Counted from the first letter of the stretch, positions 54,001 through 62,701 are shown. The stretch: 64,000 nt of DNA from PRDV01 sp963710865 (GCA_963710865.1 CAVQBR010000002.1:186001-250000), one strand, 5' to 3'. Notes: generated from the letters alone by a model not told the origin. A program made the numbers and translations.

Positions 54001-55058
54001 GAATAGTCAACCCGTTTTCCAAGCAGGTTCTGCCTAAAGCGACCTTGTTTCCCTCGAAGCATTTCACTGAGAGATTTAAGAGGACGTTTATTAGGACCCC
54101 GTACCGGCTGGCCGCGACGGCCATTATCGATTAAAGCATCGACCGATTCTTGGAGCATACGCTTTTCATTTTTAATGATCACTGACGGTGCTTCAATTTC
54201 TCGCAGCCGTTGTAACCGTATATTTCTATTAAGAACACGTCGATAGAGTTCATTCAAATCGGAGCTTGCAAACCTGCCACCTTCCAGAGGAACAAGCGGT
54301 CGTAAATCGGGTGGTAATACAGGAAGAACGCTCAGTACCATCCATTCTGGACGCAAATTACCCTGTATCAAACTCTTAAATACTTTGATACGTCGTAAGA
54401 GCTTATGACGGGATGCAACCGAAGTTACCTTCTCGTAACTATCTTCCAGTGCTCGTATTTCCTGATGAAGATCTAATAGACTCAACAGCTGTCGTACCGC
54501 TTCAGCTCCTGTTTCACCAGCAAACTCAGTGTCTTCCGGATGAGCATCCTGGTAGCTTTCATACTCGTTCGTTGTTAACAGGAACTTACGAGGATACGGC
54601 GATCTGCCCTGATGCACTACCAAGTAGGCATCAAAATAGATTACCCGCTCAAGATCCTTAATAGCCATATCAAGAATCAATCCTAGATAACTTGGAATCC
54701 CTTTCAGATACCAGATATGACATACGGGAGCAACAAGATCAATATGGCCCATACGCTCACGCCGAACACGGGCTTGAATAACTTCAACGCCACATTTTTC
54801 GCAGGTGATACCACGATGTTTCATACGCTTGTATTTACCGCAGTTACATTCCCAGTCCTTCACCGGTCCAAAGATACGGGCGCAAAAGAGCCCATCCCGT
54901 TCCGGCTTCAAGGTACGATAGTTAATCGTTTCTATCTTTTTGACTTCACCATAAGAAAGAGAGCGTATCTTTTCAGGTGAGGCCAACCCAATTTTAAACG
55001 CATTAAATTGCGCCGTATTGATATACTCGCGAAACCGCTCAAGAAGCTGATTACTCAC
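51018..55058 (-). CDS. rpoC: RNA polymerase beta' subunit
   Basis: 1346 residues. Forms the catalytic clamp of RNA polymerase with RpoB. The catalytic NADFDGDQM loop lies near residue 460; N-terminal zinc site CNCGKYKRM...CEKCG; second zinc site with CALVCQAKRGVCAVCYG; bridge/trigger region GTQLTMRTFHVGG. I chose the GTG at 55058 because AAGGAGG sits six bases upstream; a TTG at 55076 would overlap that site. The start overlaps the rpoB stop by eight bases (GTGAGTAA). The gene ends exactly at tRNA-Val. Confidence 0.97.
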   Translation of the reverse strand: MSNQLLERFREYINTAQFNAFKIGLASPEKIRSLSYGEVKKIETINYRTLKPERDGLFCARIFGPVKDWECNCGKYKRMKHRGITCEKCGVEVIQARVRRERMGHIDLVAPVCHIWYLKGIPSYLGLILDMAIKDLERVIYFDAYLVVHQGRSPYPRKFLLTTNEYESYQDAHPEDTEFAGETGAEAVRQLLSLLDLHQEIRALEDSYEKVTSVASRHKLLRRIKVFKSLIQGNLRPEWMVLSVLPVLPPDLRPLVPLEGGRFASSDLNELYRRVLNRNIRLQRLREIEAPSVIIKNEKRMLQESVDALIDNGRRGQPVRGPNKRPLKSLSEMLRGKQGRFRQNLLGKRVDYSGRSVIVVDPELRLDQCGLPKIMALELFKSHVFAALLERELAPNLRVAKRMVEESLPEVWDVLEDIVRGYPVLLNRAPTLHRLGIQAFYPILVDGKAIKIHPLVCGAYNADFDGDQMAVHVPLSKAARDECEDLILSTKNILSAANGRPVTVPTQDMVLGLHYITKVRCNEKGEGIIFASIAEVVTAYQMKQAHLHARVKVRLSTGIVDTSVGRVLLFEALPEGSDFAWVNKVMTKSDLTKLVERVYSRFGSEATVRCLDRIKKLGFSNSTMAGISFAIDNLIVPERKDAIIAKAEKEVQSIEQLYMDGVITNGERYNKVLSIWSNATSEVAQQVSKDLEAVDVEAYFNKDHALKPFNPIFMMLDSGARGSKEQIRQLVGMRGLMAKPSGEIMETPVKTNFRQGLSVFEYFISTHGARKGQADTALKTANSGYLTRRLVDVAQDVVVSMADCRTLGQVEVEDLKEGGDVLYTLGQRCFGRIVAQDIKDPISGQLILKQGDPVMRDDVERITDSAVTRVPIRCALVCQAKRGVCAVCYGIDLSKGELVDVGTTVGIIAAQSIGEPGTQLTMRTFHVGGIASVAEQSSYVAKLPGVVQIRDGRTVTNREGNTIVLSRKAKLIVLSLDGRELQRHDLEYGTQLDVTDGQQVEAGTKLAQWDAHNKVLLTEQAGKIRYVDLIDNVTVQDRFDETTGRSTKMILESKGDLQPAISVVNDQGEELAQYYLPTHAYLVVEDGQKVTVGDVLVKVPREATKTKDITGGLPRIAELFEARMPKDPAILADIDGEVVFGGLVRGLRKISIVSSDQSFDYAIPRGKQLNVMNGDKISAGDQVTSGTPVLHDILRILGPEILQKYLVNQIQQIYRLQGIDINDRHIELIVRQMLRKVRITDIGDTDFLIGDRVDRIHFKTVNGALQGEGKRVAAAKPVLMGITLASLGTESFLSAASFQETTRILAEAAISGQVDYLYGLKENVIIGKLIPAGTGIKSFRKKYIGH

Positions 55059-58000
55059 TGATTTCCTCCTTGCCACTCTTAAAGAGATCTATGCGCAATC
55101 CTAAACTCTGTAGCTCTTTAATAAGCACATTAAATGATTCTGGAAGTCCCGGTTCTGGAACATCCTCATTGCGTACGAGCGCTTCGTACACCTTATGTCT
55201 GCCACTCACATCATCCGATTTATAGGTAAGCATTTCTTGCAAGCAATAGGCTGCACCGTGAGCCTTCAATGCCCAGACTTCCATTTCCCCAAATCGTTGA
55301 CCTCCCATTTGTGCTTTACCGCCTAATGGCTGTTGCGTCACAAGCGAGTATGGTCCAACCGACCGTGCGTGCAATTTATCATCGACCATATGGTTCAATT
55401 TCATAATATAAATACTTCCCACAGTCACTGGTTGATCAAAGTAATCACCCGTTCTGCCATCTCGTATTTTATAGGCTCCATTTTCTGAAAGACCAAGCTC
55501 CTTCAATAGAGGCTGTATATCATTTTCAAAATCAGGACCTTCAAATACTGGCGTCGAATAACAAACACCCGTCTTTGCAGATCTGCGAGCAAGTTCAAGA
55601 AGACCTTCTTCGCCATAGGATGCTTCATAGCTTGCGATCATCTCTTTGCCATAGGCGAGTTCAAGAGGTTTACGTATGGATTTTAAGCCTTCTGTTTTCA
55701 AAGCCTCACCAAGTTTATCTCCTAGTTCCTTACCCGCAAATCCGATAATCGTTTCTAAGATCTGACCTACGTTCATACGAGAAGGTACACCAAGTGGATT
55801 AAGCACAATATCTACTGGCGTTCCATCATCCATATACGGCATATCTTCTCGAGGGACAATAATCGAAACAACACCTTTATTACCATGGCGTCCTGCAACT
55901 TTATCACCCACCGACACATGCCGCTTCATGCCAATGTAGACTTTAACCATCTTAATAACCCCAGAAGGAAGCGGATCTCCCTTTTTGAGCTTATTAATAC
56001 GTTCTTCCTTGAGTCCTTGCAAGATTCTCACTTGATTTTCAAGAGAGGTTCTCAAATGTTCAATCTGCTTATTAACATCAGCAGAAGAGGTTTTTATCTG
56101 ACTCAGTTCAGCAAAGGTCAGTTGATCAATCTTAACAGGCTCGAAGCTTACAATCTTACTTCCCTTGGATGGCGTTTTGCCCTGAACAAGTTCCTTTATT
56201 TTAGAGATCATCATTTTCTCGAGGGTAGCTACATGCATAGCAAAGTCACCTTCAAGGCGGGCAGTTTCTTGAGCTACCACTTCCTTATAGCGCTTATCCT
56301 TACGCATACCACTGCGCGAGAAGACTTTTACATCGATAACCGTTCCTTCCACCCCTGGCGGTACTCGCAGCGAGGTATCACGAACCTCTCGTGACTTCTC
56401 ACCAAAGATAGCTCGTAGAAGTTTTTCTTCAGGAGAGTATTGAATATCACCTTTTAAGGTCACTTTCCCTACAAGGATATCACCCGGACGTACCCGCGTT
56501 CCAATACGCACAATGCCATCTTCATCCAAGCCCGTGAGAGCAACTTCACTCACATTAGGTATATCTCGAGTAATTTCTTCAGGTCCGAGCTTCGTATCCC
56601 GAGCTTCGACCACATACTCATCGATATGCACTGATGTTAACACATCATTTGCTACAAGCCGTTTACTTAAGACAATAGCATCCTCAAAGTTATAGCCATG
56701 CCATGGCATGAATGCTACTAAGAGGTTTGCACCTAAGGATAGTTCTCCTTGCAAAACTGAAGTACCGTTACTCAAAATATCACCAGCTTGAACTCGATCA
56801 CCCGGTTTTACAATCGGAGACTGATGAATCCAAGTATAATAACTTGAACGTTGGAACTTACGCAGGTAATAGGTATCTACTCCCTGCGCAATCCAATCAT
56901 CTACATTTCTAAAGTTCGCTTCTTCAACGCGAACGACTATTTTCTCTGAAGAAACATATTCAACAACTCCCGCATGCTTCGCTAAGATCATAGCACCAGA
57001 TGCACGAGCAATCTCTGTTTCCATCCCAGTTCCCACAAGGGGAGCTTGTAATTTAATAAGTGGCACTGCTTGCCGCTGCATATTCGATCCCATAAGCGCA
57101 CGACTCGCGTCATCATGCTCCAAGAATGGAATTAAAGCGGTCGATACAGATACCATCTGTTTTGGTGAAAGATCAACATAATGGATCTTTTGAGCATCGG
57201 CATACAAGAAGTTTCCTTCATGTCGTGCAAAGATCAGATCACCCTTTAACTCTTTAGTATCCTCATCTACGGAACTTGCCTGTGCAATCCATTTATCAGC
57301 CTCTTCAAAAGCATCTAAAAAGACCACTTCATCAAGCATCTTGCCTTTATTAACAGGCCGGTAGGCTGTCTCAATAAACCCAAGATCATTCACAAAGGCA
57401 TAGGTCGAGAGCGAAGAAATCAAACCAACCGTTTGACCTTCAGGAGTCTCAATCGGACATATTCTTCCATAGTGAGAGGTATGAACGTCTCGAATTTCAT
57501 AGGTAGCACGATCTTTCATCACACCGCCAGGGCCGAGAGCTGACAAACGTCGCTTATGAGCAATTTCCGATAGAGGATTCGTCTGATCCATAAATTGGGA
57601 TAATTGACCCGTTCCAAAGAATTCTCTCAGCACTGCATTTAACGGCTTTACATTCAAAAAGTCCTGTGGCATTAAAGCCCCATGGGTTTCTTGAATTCTA
57701 AAGCGTTCACGTACAATACGCTCAATACGCAATAATCCTAAATAGATCTGATTATTTAATAATTCTCCAAGCAAACGAACCCGCCGATTTCCCAAATGAT
57801 CGATATCATCGAGTTCACCTTCACCCCGTTCACGCAGGTTTACCAGATATTTTAAGGTTGCTAGAATATCCTCTTTAGTAAGCGTCGTTGTATCTTCATC
57901 AATAGCAATGTTGAGCTTACGATTCATACGAATTCGCCCAACCTTGGTCAGATCATACAATCGGCTATTGAAAAAGCTCCCATACAGGCGCTCTCTCATT

Positions 58001-59364
58001 TCTTCAATCGTCGCACTGTCACCAGGCCACATCTTAGAATGAACATCCTTTAACGCTTCCTCTTCTGTATAGGAACGGTCCTGAGCTAACGTTAGTGCTA
58101 TCGTTGGCTGAAATACATAGCCAGATGAACTAATAAGCGTAAACTCAACTTTGGGAAACCGCTTGAGCTGTGCAAACGTTTCATCAGTTAACGTCACACC
58201 CTGCTCTATAACAAGTTCACCTGTATCGGTATCGATAACATCACTTCCAAATACGCGGCCAAGCAAATTTGAATCTTTTAAGATAATTCGATCGATACCC
58301 GCTTTTTTAAGCTTATCATAGGTCTCTTTCGTAATACGTTTACCCACAAGCTTGTCTTCCTCTGCATAGGTCGGAAGCATACCCTTTTCAACACGTACTC
58401 CAAAGAGAGATTCATCAAGCTTTTGATAAAATTCACCCCGTTCTGCTACCACACTATCAAACCGATAGAAGTAAGGAATAATTTGATCGCGAGGCACCCC
58501 TAAAGCTTGCAGGAAGGTGGTAACAAGCATCTTTTTCTTTTTATCAATACGCACTTGCAAGAAATCATTCGTATCAAATTCGAAATCGATCCAAGAACCA
58601 CGCATAGGAATAATACGAGCAACATAAAATGGTCGTCCTCGCACATCCTTAACCTTTTTACTTTGAGAGAAGACAACACCAGGAGATCTATGGAGCTGAC
58701 TTACAATAACTCGGTCAACGCCATTAATTAAAAACGTTCCAAGATTTCCGAGCTTAAATTGCCCCTGTTCTTCATATAAATCTGCCATAACAGGAACATC
58801 AGCAAAAAAGATATCTTGCTCTTTAATATCTCGCAGTACTTTTTTCCCACCTTCAGCTTCTACATCCCAAGTAATAAGCTGTAATTTAACTTTTAAAGGC
58901 ATCGCAAACGATTGACCACTCGAACGACATTCGTCAAGGGTCATCGGCAACTGCACCGTTACACGAGCTAAACAGTTAGAGCAGGTTTTATACCGTGCAG
59001 TATGGGCATGACAAAAGGTGCATTCAAGGTCAGCATTCAGACGAGAGCAATCAGACTTCTTACATGAGGAACAGCTCCATGCATAGCGATTTACTATACC
59101 GGTTACTTTTCCGCAGGTACATGCCCATGCACCCAGTTCATAGCTGACATATTCTAAAGACATCCGATCATTATAATCGATCGGAAATATATCCTTAAAT
59201 ACCTTTTCAAGCCCCATAAGCTCACGCTCTGCAGGCAAACAATCTAACTGTGCAAATTCATTAAATGATCGAGATTGTATCTCTATTAAATTAGGAACAC
59301 GAACTATATCTTTATTCTTACCAAATGACCGACGAATCGGTTCTCTGCCTATGCTCAGACTCAT
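55051..59364 (-). CDS. rpoB: RNA polymerase beta subunit, with cysteine-rich N-terminal insertion
   Basis: 1437 residues, about 95 more than E. coli RpoB. Standard marks: GQLSQFMDQTNPLSEIAHKR (rifampicin region, with the D, H and S of the known resistance positions unchanged), HYGRICPIETPEGQTVGLI, GDKVAGRHGNKGVVS and the C-terminal GGQRFGEMEVWALKAHGAAY. Residues 79-143 are an insertion, absent from E. coli RpoB, between LEYVSYELG and the SFAMPLKVKL segment. It contains CTC, CSSC, C, CTFC and CSNC, which suggests one or more zinc sites. GGAGG lies six bases before the ATG. Two hairpins lie between this gene and rplL. Confidence 0.97.
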   Translation of the reverse strand: MSLSIGREPIRRSFGKNKDIVRVPNLIEIQSRSFNEFAQLDCLPAERELMGLEKVFKDIFPIDYNDRMSLEYVSYELGAWACTCGKVTGIVNRYAWSCSSCKKSDCSRLNADLECTFCHAHTARYKTCSNCLARVTVQLPMTLDECRSSGQSFAMPLKVKLQLITWDVEAEGGKKVLRDIKEQDIFFADVPVMADLYEEQGQFKLGNLGTFLINGVDRVIVSQLHRSPGVVFSQSKKVKDVRGRPFYVARIIPMRGSWIDFEFDTNDFLQVRIDKKKKMLVTTFLQALGVPRDQIIPYFYRFDSVVAERGEFYQKLDESLFGVRVEKGMLPTYAEEDKLVGKRITKETYDKLKKAGIDRIILKDSNLLGRVFGSDVIDTDTGELVIEQGVTLTDETFAQLKRFPKVEFTLISSSGYVFQPTIALTLAQDRSYTEEEALKDVHSKMWPGDSATIEEMRERLYGSFFNSRLYDLTKVGRIRMNRKLNIAIDEDTTTLTKEDILATLKYLVNLRERGEGELDDIDHLGNRRVRLLGELLNNQIYLGLLRIERIVRERFRIQETHGALMPQDFLNVKPLNAVLREFFGTGQLSQFMDQTNPLSEIAHKRRLSALGPGGVMKDRATYEIRDVHTSHYGRICPIETPEGQTVGLISSLSTYAFVNDLGFIETAYRPVNKGKMLDEVVFLDAFEEADKWIAQASSVDEDTKELKGDLIFARHEGNFLYADAQKIHYVDLSPKQMVSVSTALIPFLEHDDASRALMGSNMQRQAVPLIKLQAPLVGTGMETEIARASGAMILAKHAGVVEYVSSEKIVVRVEEANFRNVDDWIAQGVDTYYLRKFQRSSYYTWIHQSPIVKPGDRVQAGDILSNGTSVLQGELSLGANLLVAFMPWHGYNFEDAIVLSKRLVANDVLTSVHIDEYVVEARDTKLGPEEITRDIPNVSEVALTGLDEDGIVRIGTRVRPGDILVGKVTLKGDIQYSPEEKLLRAIFGEKSREVRDTSLRVPPGVEGTVIDVKVFSRSGMRKDKRYKEVVAQETARLEGDFAMHVATLEKMMISKIKELVQGKTPSKGSKIVSFEPVKIDQLTFAELSQIKTSSADVNKQIEHLRTSLENQVRILQGLKEERINKLKKGDPLPSGVIKMVKVYIGMKRHVSVGDKVAGRHGNKGVVSIIVPREDMPYMDDGTPVDIVLNPLGVPSRMNVGQILETIIGFAGKELGDKLGEALKTEGLKSIRKPLELAYGKEMIASYEASYGEEGLLELARRSAKTGVCYSTPVFEGPDFENDIQPLLKELGLSENGAYKIRDGRTGDYFDQPVTVGSIYIMKLNHMVDDKLHARSVGPYSLVTQQPLGGKAQMGGQRFGEMEVWALKAHGAAYCLQEMLTYKSDDVSGRHKVYEALVRNEDVPEPGLPESFNVLIKELQSLGLRIDLFKSGKEEISE

Positions 59365-59431
59365 TCATGTCCTCCATTGATGTTTCAAATTTCACGTGAA
59401 GTTCTTAAGTAACTTTTCGTGCGCGCATTGT

Positions 59432-59480
59432 GAGACTTTAACAAAGTCTCGGTGAGGCCCCCTCGAGTCGGGGCCTCACC
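59432..59480 (-). promoter_or_regulatory. Two hairpins between rplL and rpoB (attenuator candidate)
   Basis: GGTGAGGCCCC/GGGGCCTCACC (59451-59480, 11-bp stem, 8-base loop) adjoins GAGACTTT/AAAGTCTC (59432-59450, 8-bp stem, 3-base loop). Neither has a T-run on the minus strand. In E. coli a partial terminator at this place lowers rpoBC relative to rplJL; a similar role is likely. Confidence 0.55.
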
Positions 59481-59520
59481 TTAAATCATTTCTGAGAAAC
59501 TACTAAAATTTCTCAAGCAG

Positions 59521-59904
59521 TTATGAAAGTTTTACTTTCGCACCAGCGCCTTCAAGCGCATCTTTCATCTTTTGTGCATCTTCTTTTGATGCAGCTTCAG
59601 CGATCACTGTTGGAGCTTCTTCTACAGCCTTCTTAGCTTCAGTTAAGCCGAGAGTTGTTACGCTGCGTAGTGCTTTGATCGTCTTAATCTTATCTGGACC
59701 ACCATCACTGAGCTCAACCTTATATTCGGATTTTTCTTCCGCAGGTGCCGCTGCTGCTGCGCCTGCTGGAGCTGGGCCAGCTGCTGCCATAGGCATAGCT
59801 GCTGAAACGCCAAACTCTGTTTCCAAGTCCTTAATAAGTTCAGCAAGCTCAATTACGGTAAGTTTACCGATTTCTTGAATTAATTGTGATTGTTTAGATG
59901 CCAT
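59521..59904 (-). CDS. rplL: 50S ribosomal protein L7/L12
   Basis: 127 residues. N-terminal dimerisation helix (LIQEIGKLTVIELAELIKDL), an Ala/Gly/Pro hinge (AAAGPAPAGAAAAAPAEEKS) and a C-terminal factor-binding domain (GPDKIKTIKALRSVTTLGLT, EAKKAVEEAP). L7/L12 forms the flexible stalk that recruits translation GTPases. It follows rplJ closely, as in all bacteria, because L10 carries the stalk dimers. Confidence 0.97.
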   Translation of the reverse strand: MASKQSQLIQEIGKLTVIELAELIKDLETEFGVSAAMPMAAAGPAPAGAAAAAPAEEKSEYKVELSDGGPDKIKTIKALRSVTTLGLTEAKKAVEEAPTVIAEAASKEDAQKMKDALEGAGAKVKLS

Positions 59905-59922
59905 AGCATTCTCCTCAAAAAG

Positions 59923-60441
59923 TTATTGTTTTTTTTTCTCTATCTCTTTAAGCACCCATACCAAACGCGCTAAAAGCTGGTACAGAATACTCACAAAATT
60001 CGACATTGGGGCCTGGAGTGTTCCCAGGAGCTGCGCAAGAAGTTGTTCCTTCGGAGGCAGCGTAGCAAGGTAGACAATCTGCTCCGGAGTTATAAGTCGG
60101 GCATCCAGTGATCCCGCCTTAAACTTCAGTGCTTCTTGTTCCTTTGATATCGCATACAATATCTTTGCAATAGCAGGACCTTCTTGGCCTGCAAATACTA
60201 CAGCTATTTGATCTTTAAAATACGGTGCCAAATCATTGATACCTGAAAGATCACTTGTAGCTCGCTTTAACAAGGTATTTTTAGTTACCTTGATTTTTCC
60301 TTTCTTTGCATAGAGCTCACTGCGCAACTTCTGAACAGCACCAACCGTCATACCTTTCACCGTAATAACGAATGATGCCTGACTCGATTGAAAGTCATGC
60401 TTGATAGCATCTATGATCTGTGCTTTTTCTTTACGATTCAT
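59923..60441 (-). CDS. rplJ: 50S ribosomal protein L10
   Basis: 172 residues from the ATG at 60441, which has GAGG five bases upstream; an ATG at 60462 lies inside rplA and is disfavoured. L10 anchors L7/L12 dimers to the ribosome. Marks: SFVITVKGMTVGAVQKLRSE, YFKDQIAVVFAGQEGPAIAK and the C-terminal helix MSNFVSILYQLLARLVWVLK. In E. coli L10-L7/L12 represses its own mRNA; the short 7-base gap after rplA leaves little leader room here. Confidence 0.95.
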   Translation of the reverse strand: MNRKEKAQIIDAIKHDFQSSQASFVITVKGMTVGAVQKLRSELYAKKGKIKVTKNTLLKRATSDLSGINDLAPYFKDQIAVVFAGQEGPAIAKILYAISKEQEALKFKAGSLDARLITPEQIVYLATLPPKEQLLAQLLGTLQAPMSNFVSILYQLLARLVWVLKEIEKKKQ

Positions 60442-60448
60442 ATATACC

Positions 60449-61141
60449 TCAAATGACTTCATCGGGATTTAAAGGAACGCCAACACCCATTGTCGATGAG
60501 ACGGTCACTTTCTTAATAAACTTTCCTTTAGATGTCGGCGGCTTTGAAGCAGCGAGCGCACGTATAAAAGCGACTAGATTATCATACAGTTTATCAGCAT
60601 CGAACGAAACTCGTCCTATTGAAAAATGTACAATACCGTTCTTGTCATTCTTAAAGAAGAGACGTCCCTTTTTAAGATCTTCAACAACAGAAGCAACATC
60701 AAATGTTACCGTACCAGTCTTCTTATTTGGTACTAACCCACGTGGCCCTAAAATCTTAGCAACCTTACCAACCAGCCCCATCAAATCTGGAGTAGCGATA
60801 GCATTATTAAAATCGAACCATCCACCCTCTATCTTCTCAATCAAATCTTCTGCACCTACATAATCGGCACCGGCCTTGCGTGCAGCATCAGCATATTCAC
60901 CCTTAGCAAACACGGCAATTTTGATTTTCTTGCCTGTTCCATGAGGTAAGACTACTGAGCCTCGTACAACCTGGTCCCCTTTTGATGGATCAATTCCCAC
61001 ATTCACATGTGTATCGACTGACTCATCAAACTTAACATAGGACAGCTCTTTTACTTTTTTAACTCCATCAGCCATCGAGAATAGTTTACCCGCAGGCAAC
61101 TTCTCTCGAGCTTGGAGATACTTTTTACCATGCCCTGCCAT
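60449..61141 (-). CDS. rplA: 50S ribosomal protein L1
   Basis: 230 residues from the ATG at 61141 (GAGG upstream); an ATG at 61156 would overlap rplK. L1 forms the mobile stalk at the tRNA exit side. Marks: SVDTHVNVGIDPSKGDQVVR, GADYVGAEDLIEKIEGGW, FDNAI-type DFNNAIATPDLMGLVGKVAK, and GRVSFDADKLYDNLVAFI. Follows rplK by seven bases. Confidence 0.96.
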   Translation of the reverse strand: MAGHGKKYLQAREKLPAGKLFSMADGVKKVKELSYVKFDESVDTHVNVGIDPSKGDQVVRGSVVLPHGTGKKIKIAVFAKGEYADAARKAGADYVGAEDLIEKIEGGWFDFNNAIATPDLMGLVGKVAKILGPRGLVPNKKTGTVTFDVASVVEDLKKGRLFFKNDKNGIVHFSIGRVSFDADKLYDNLVAFIRALAASKPPTSKGKFIKKVTVSSTMGVGVPLNPDEVI

Positions 61142-61148
61142 ACTCGCC

Positions 61149-61574
61149 TCATTCAACTACTTCGATGCCCATACTTTTTGCACTACCAGCAATAATCTTT
61201 CTTGCCTGTTCAATAGTATGCGCATTTAAGTCAGCCATTTTAATTTTTGCAATATCTTCCACGTCCTTCATCGAAATCGTTCCAACTCTATCAGAACCGG
61301 GCTTCGTAGCACCTTTTTCAATGTTGGTTTTCTTCTTGATCAGCTCAGAAGCAGGAGGCGTTTTTATGACAAAATCGAACTTTTTGTCTGTATAGACGGT
61401 CACAACAACGGGAATAGTCTGGCCTTTCTTATCAGCAGTTTTAGCATTAAACTGCTTACAAAACTCCATAATATTAACCCCTTGTTGCCCTAAGGCCGCA
61501 CCCACTGGTGGTGCCGGCGTCGCCGCGCCTCCCGGAATGAGCATGCGAAGTGTCGCTTTTATTTCTTTTGCCAT
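61149..61574 (-). CDS. rplK: 50S ribosomal protein L11
   Basis: 141 residues. Binds the GTPase-associated 23S rRNA region. Marks: GGAATPAPPVGAALGQQGVN, IMEFCKQFN, and the C-terminal RNA-binding part with GTISMKDVEDIAKIKM and DLNAHTIEQARKIIAGSAKS. Adjacent to nusG and rplA as in nearly all bacteria. Confidence 0.97.
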   Translation of the reverse strand: MAKEIKATLRMLIPGGAATPAPPVGAALGQQGVNIMEFCKQFNAKTADKKGQTIPVVVTVYTDKKFDFVIKTPPASELIKKKTNIEKGATKPGSDRVGTISMKDVEDIAKIKMADLNAHTIEQARKIIAGSAKSMGIEVVE

Positions 61575-61584
61575 ATATCAATCC

Positions 61585-62106
61585 TTATCGTTTGACTTGT
61601 TCAAAAGTTAACTCAACCGGTGTCATTCGACCGAAAATGCTTACCATTACGGTCAATTTTTCATGTTCTTCTTGAATACTATCAATAATTCCCATAAATC
61701 CAGCAAATGGACCTTCTTGGATCTCAACCTCTTTGCCTACCTCAAATGCATGCTTCTCAGTAGAAACAACTACTTCTCCACGCATTTGTGCGGTGATCCG
61801 TGTCATCTCCTTGTCAGACAATGGCACTGGCTCTTTTCCACCTAAAAAGCGTGAAACCCGCGGGGTCTGGGTAACAAGGCGTATCGTATCAACGCCAGAT
61901 TCCATTTCAATGAGCATATACCCGGGAAAGAGGTATTGGTCTTTAATATCATCTTCCGCACTAAAATACTGCTTGGTCTTAGCAGAAGGAATAAGAATCT
62001 CACCAAATTTCTCTTGGAGACCCTTTTCCTCTATGCGCTTTAGCATATCAGCTTTAATAATATTTTCGTATCCAGCCAACACCTGGACAACATACCATTT
62101 TTTCAT
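61585..62106 (-). CDS. nusG: Transcription termination/antitermination factor NusG
   Basis: 173 residues. N-terminal NGN domain (WYVVQVLAGYENIIKADM, FPGYMLIEME) binds the RNA polymerase clamp; C-terminal KOW domain (GKEVEIQEGPFAGFMGIIDS) contacts S10 or Rho. Two bases separate it from secE, and rplK follows. Confidence 0.97.
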   Translation of the reverse strand: MKKWYVVQVLAGYENIIKADMLKRIEEKGLQEKFGEILIPSAKTKQYFSAEDDIKDQYLFPGYMLIEMESGVDTIRLVTQTPRVSRFLGGKEPVPLSDKEMTRITAQMRGEVVVSTEKHAFEVGKEVEIQEGPFAGFMGIIDSIQEEHEKLTVMVSIFGRMTPVELTFEQVKR

Positions 62107-62108
62107 GC

Positions 62109-62303
62109 TTACTTTCTTACATGACTAAAAATCTGGTCATATATTATCCATTTGTTTGCTTTATCAACAAGCCCAAGATAAATTGTAAAAAAAACCACAA
62201 GCATAAGCGTAACGATTGTAGCCCCAATAAACTCATCAGTTTTAGGCCACTCGACTCGAGCCATTTCGGCTCGTACTTCTTTTAAAAATTGTACCACTTT
62301 CAT
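62109..62303 (-). CDS. secE: Preprotein translocase subunit SecE
   Basis: 64 residues, the minimal one-helix SecE. Amphipathic FLKEVRAEMARVEWPKTDEF is followed by the transmembrane helix (TIVTLMLVVFFTIYLGLV). SecE clamps SecY in the inner-membrane translocon that would export the signal-peptide proteins of this window. AGGTGAACA precedes the ATG. Confidence 0.95.
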   Translation of the reverse strand: MKVVQFLKEVRAEMARVEWPKTDEFIGATIVTLMLVVFFTIYLGLVDKANKWIIYDQIFSHVRK

Positions 62304-62315
62304 TGTTCACCTTTT

Positions 62316-62391
62316 TGGCAGGCCAGGAGGGATTCGAACCCCCAACCCGCAGATTTGGAGTCTGCCGCTCTGCCGTTAGAGCTACTGGCCT
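62316..62391 (-). tRNA. tRNA-Trp (anticodon CCA)
   Basis: 76 bases with encoded CCA. Acceptor AGGCCAG/CTGGCCT; anticodon stem GCAGA/TCTGC around CTCCAAA; T-arm GGGGG/CCCTC-like around TTCGAAT. Located between rpmG and secE, a frequent position for this tRNA. Confidence 0.95.
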
Positions 62392-62396
62392 ACGCT

Positions 62397-62555
62397 TTAT
62401 TTAGTTTCTTTATGCGCATTATGCTTACGGCATCGCCAACAAAACTTGTTTAATTTCAAAGAACCCATAGTTCTCTTTTTCGTAAGAACTTGGGTGTAAT
62501 TTCTTTCTTTGCACACTTCACATGCCAAATGTGTCGTAACTCTGTTTTTCGCCAT
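62397..62555 (-). CDS. rpmG: 50S ribosomal protein L33
   Basis: 52 residues from the ATG at 62555 (AAAGG upstream); an earlier in-frame ATG would lie inside tRNA-Thr. It carries two Cys pairs (CEVC and CWRC), so it is the zinc-binding form of L33. Marks: RVTTHLACEVCKERNYTQVL and KLNKFCWRCRKH. Confidence 0.95.
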   Translation of the reverse strand: MAKNRVTTHLACEVCKERNYTQVLTKKRTMGSLKLNKFCWRCRKHNAHKETK

Positions 62556-62572
62556 CGTATACCTTTGTAATA

Positions 62573-62649
62573 TGGAGCCCACAACCGGATTTGAACCGGT
62601 GACCTCTCCCTTACCAAGGAAGTGCTCTAACCAACTGAGCTACGTGGGC
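62573..62649 (-). tRNA. tRNA-Thr (anticodon GGT)
   Basis: 77 bases with encoded CCA. Acceptor GCCCACG/TGTGGGC; anticodon stem CTTCC/GGGAG around TTGGTAA; T-arm ACCGG/CCGGT around TTCAAAT. Upstream promoter at 62673-62701. Confidence 0.95.
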
Positions 62650-62672
62650 GCAACACGTAAAAAATTATTTTC

Positions 62673-62701
62673 ATTATAACCAATTTTCAAACACTTTACA
62701 A
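62673..62701 (-). promoter_or_regulatory. Predicted promoter upstream of tRNA-Thr(GGT)-rpmG-tRNA-Trp-secE
   Basis: On the minus strand TTGTAA (62701-62696), 17 bases, TATAAT (62678-62673, perfect -10). It would drive the tRNA-Thr and the downstream core operon. Confidence 0.6.

Noticed and set aside
55059..55076. TTG start for rpoC
   Set aside because: The TTG codon and next codons overlap the AAGGAGG that serves the GTG at 55058.
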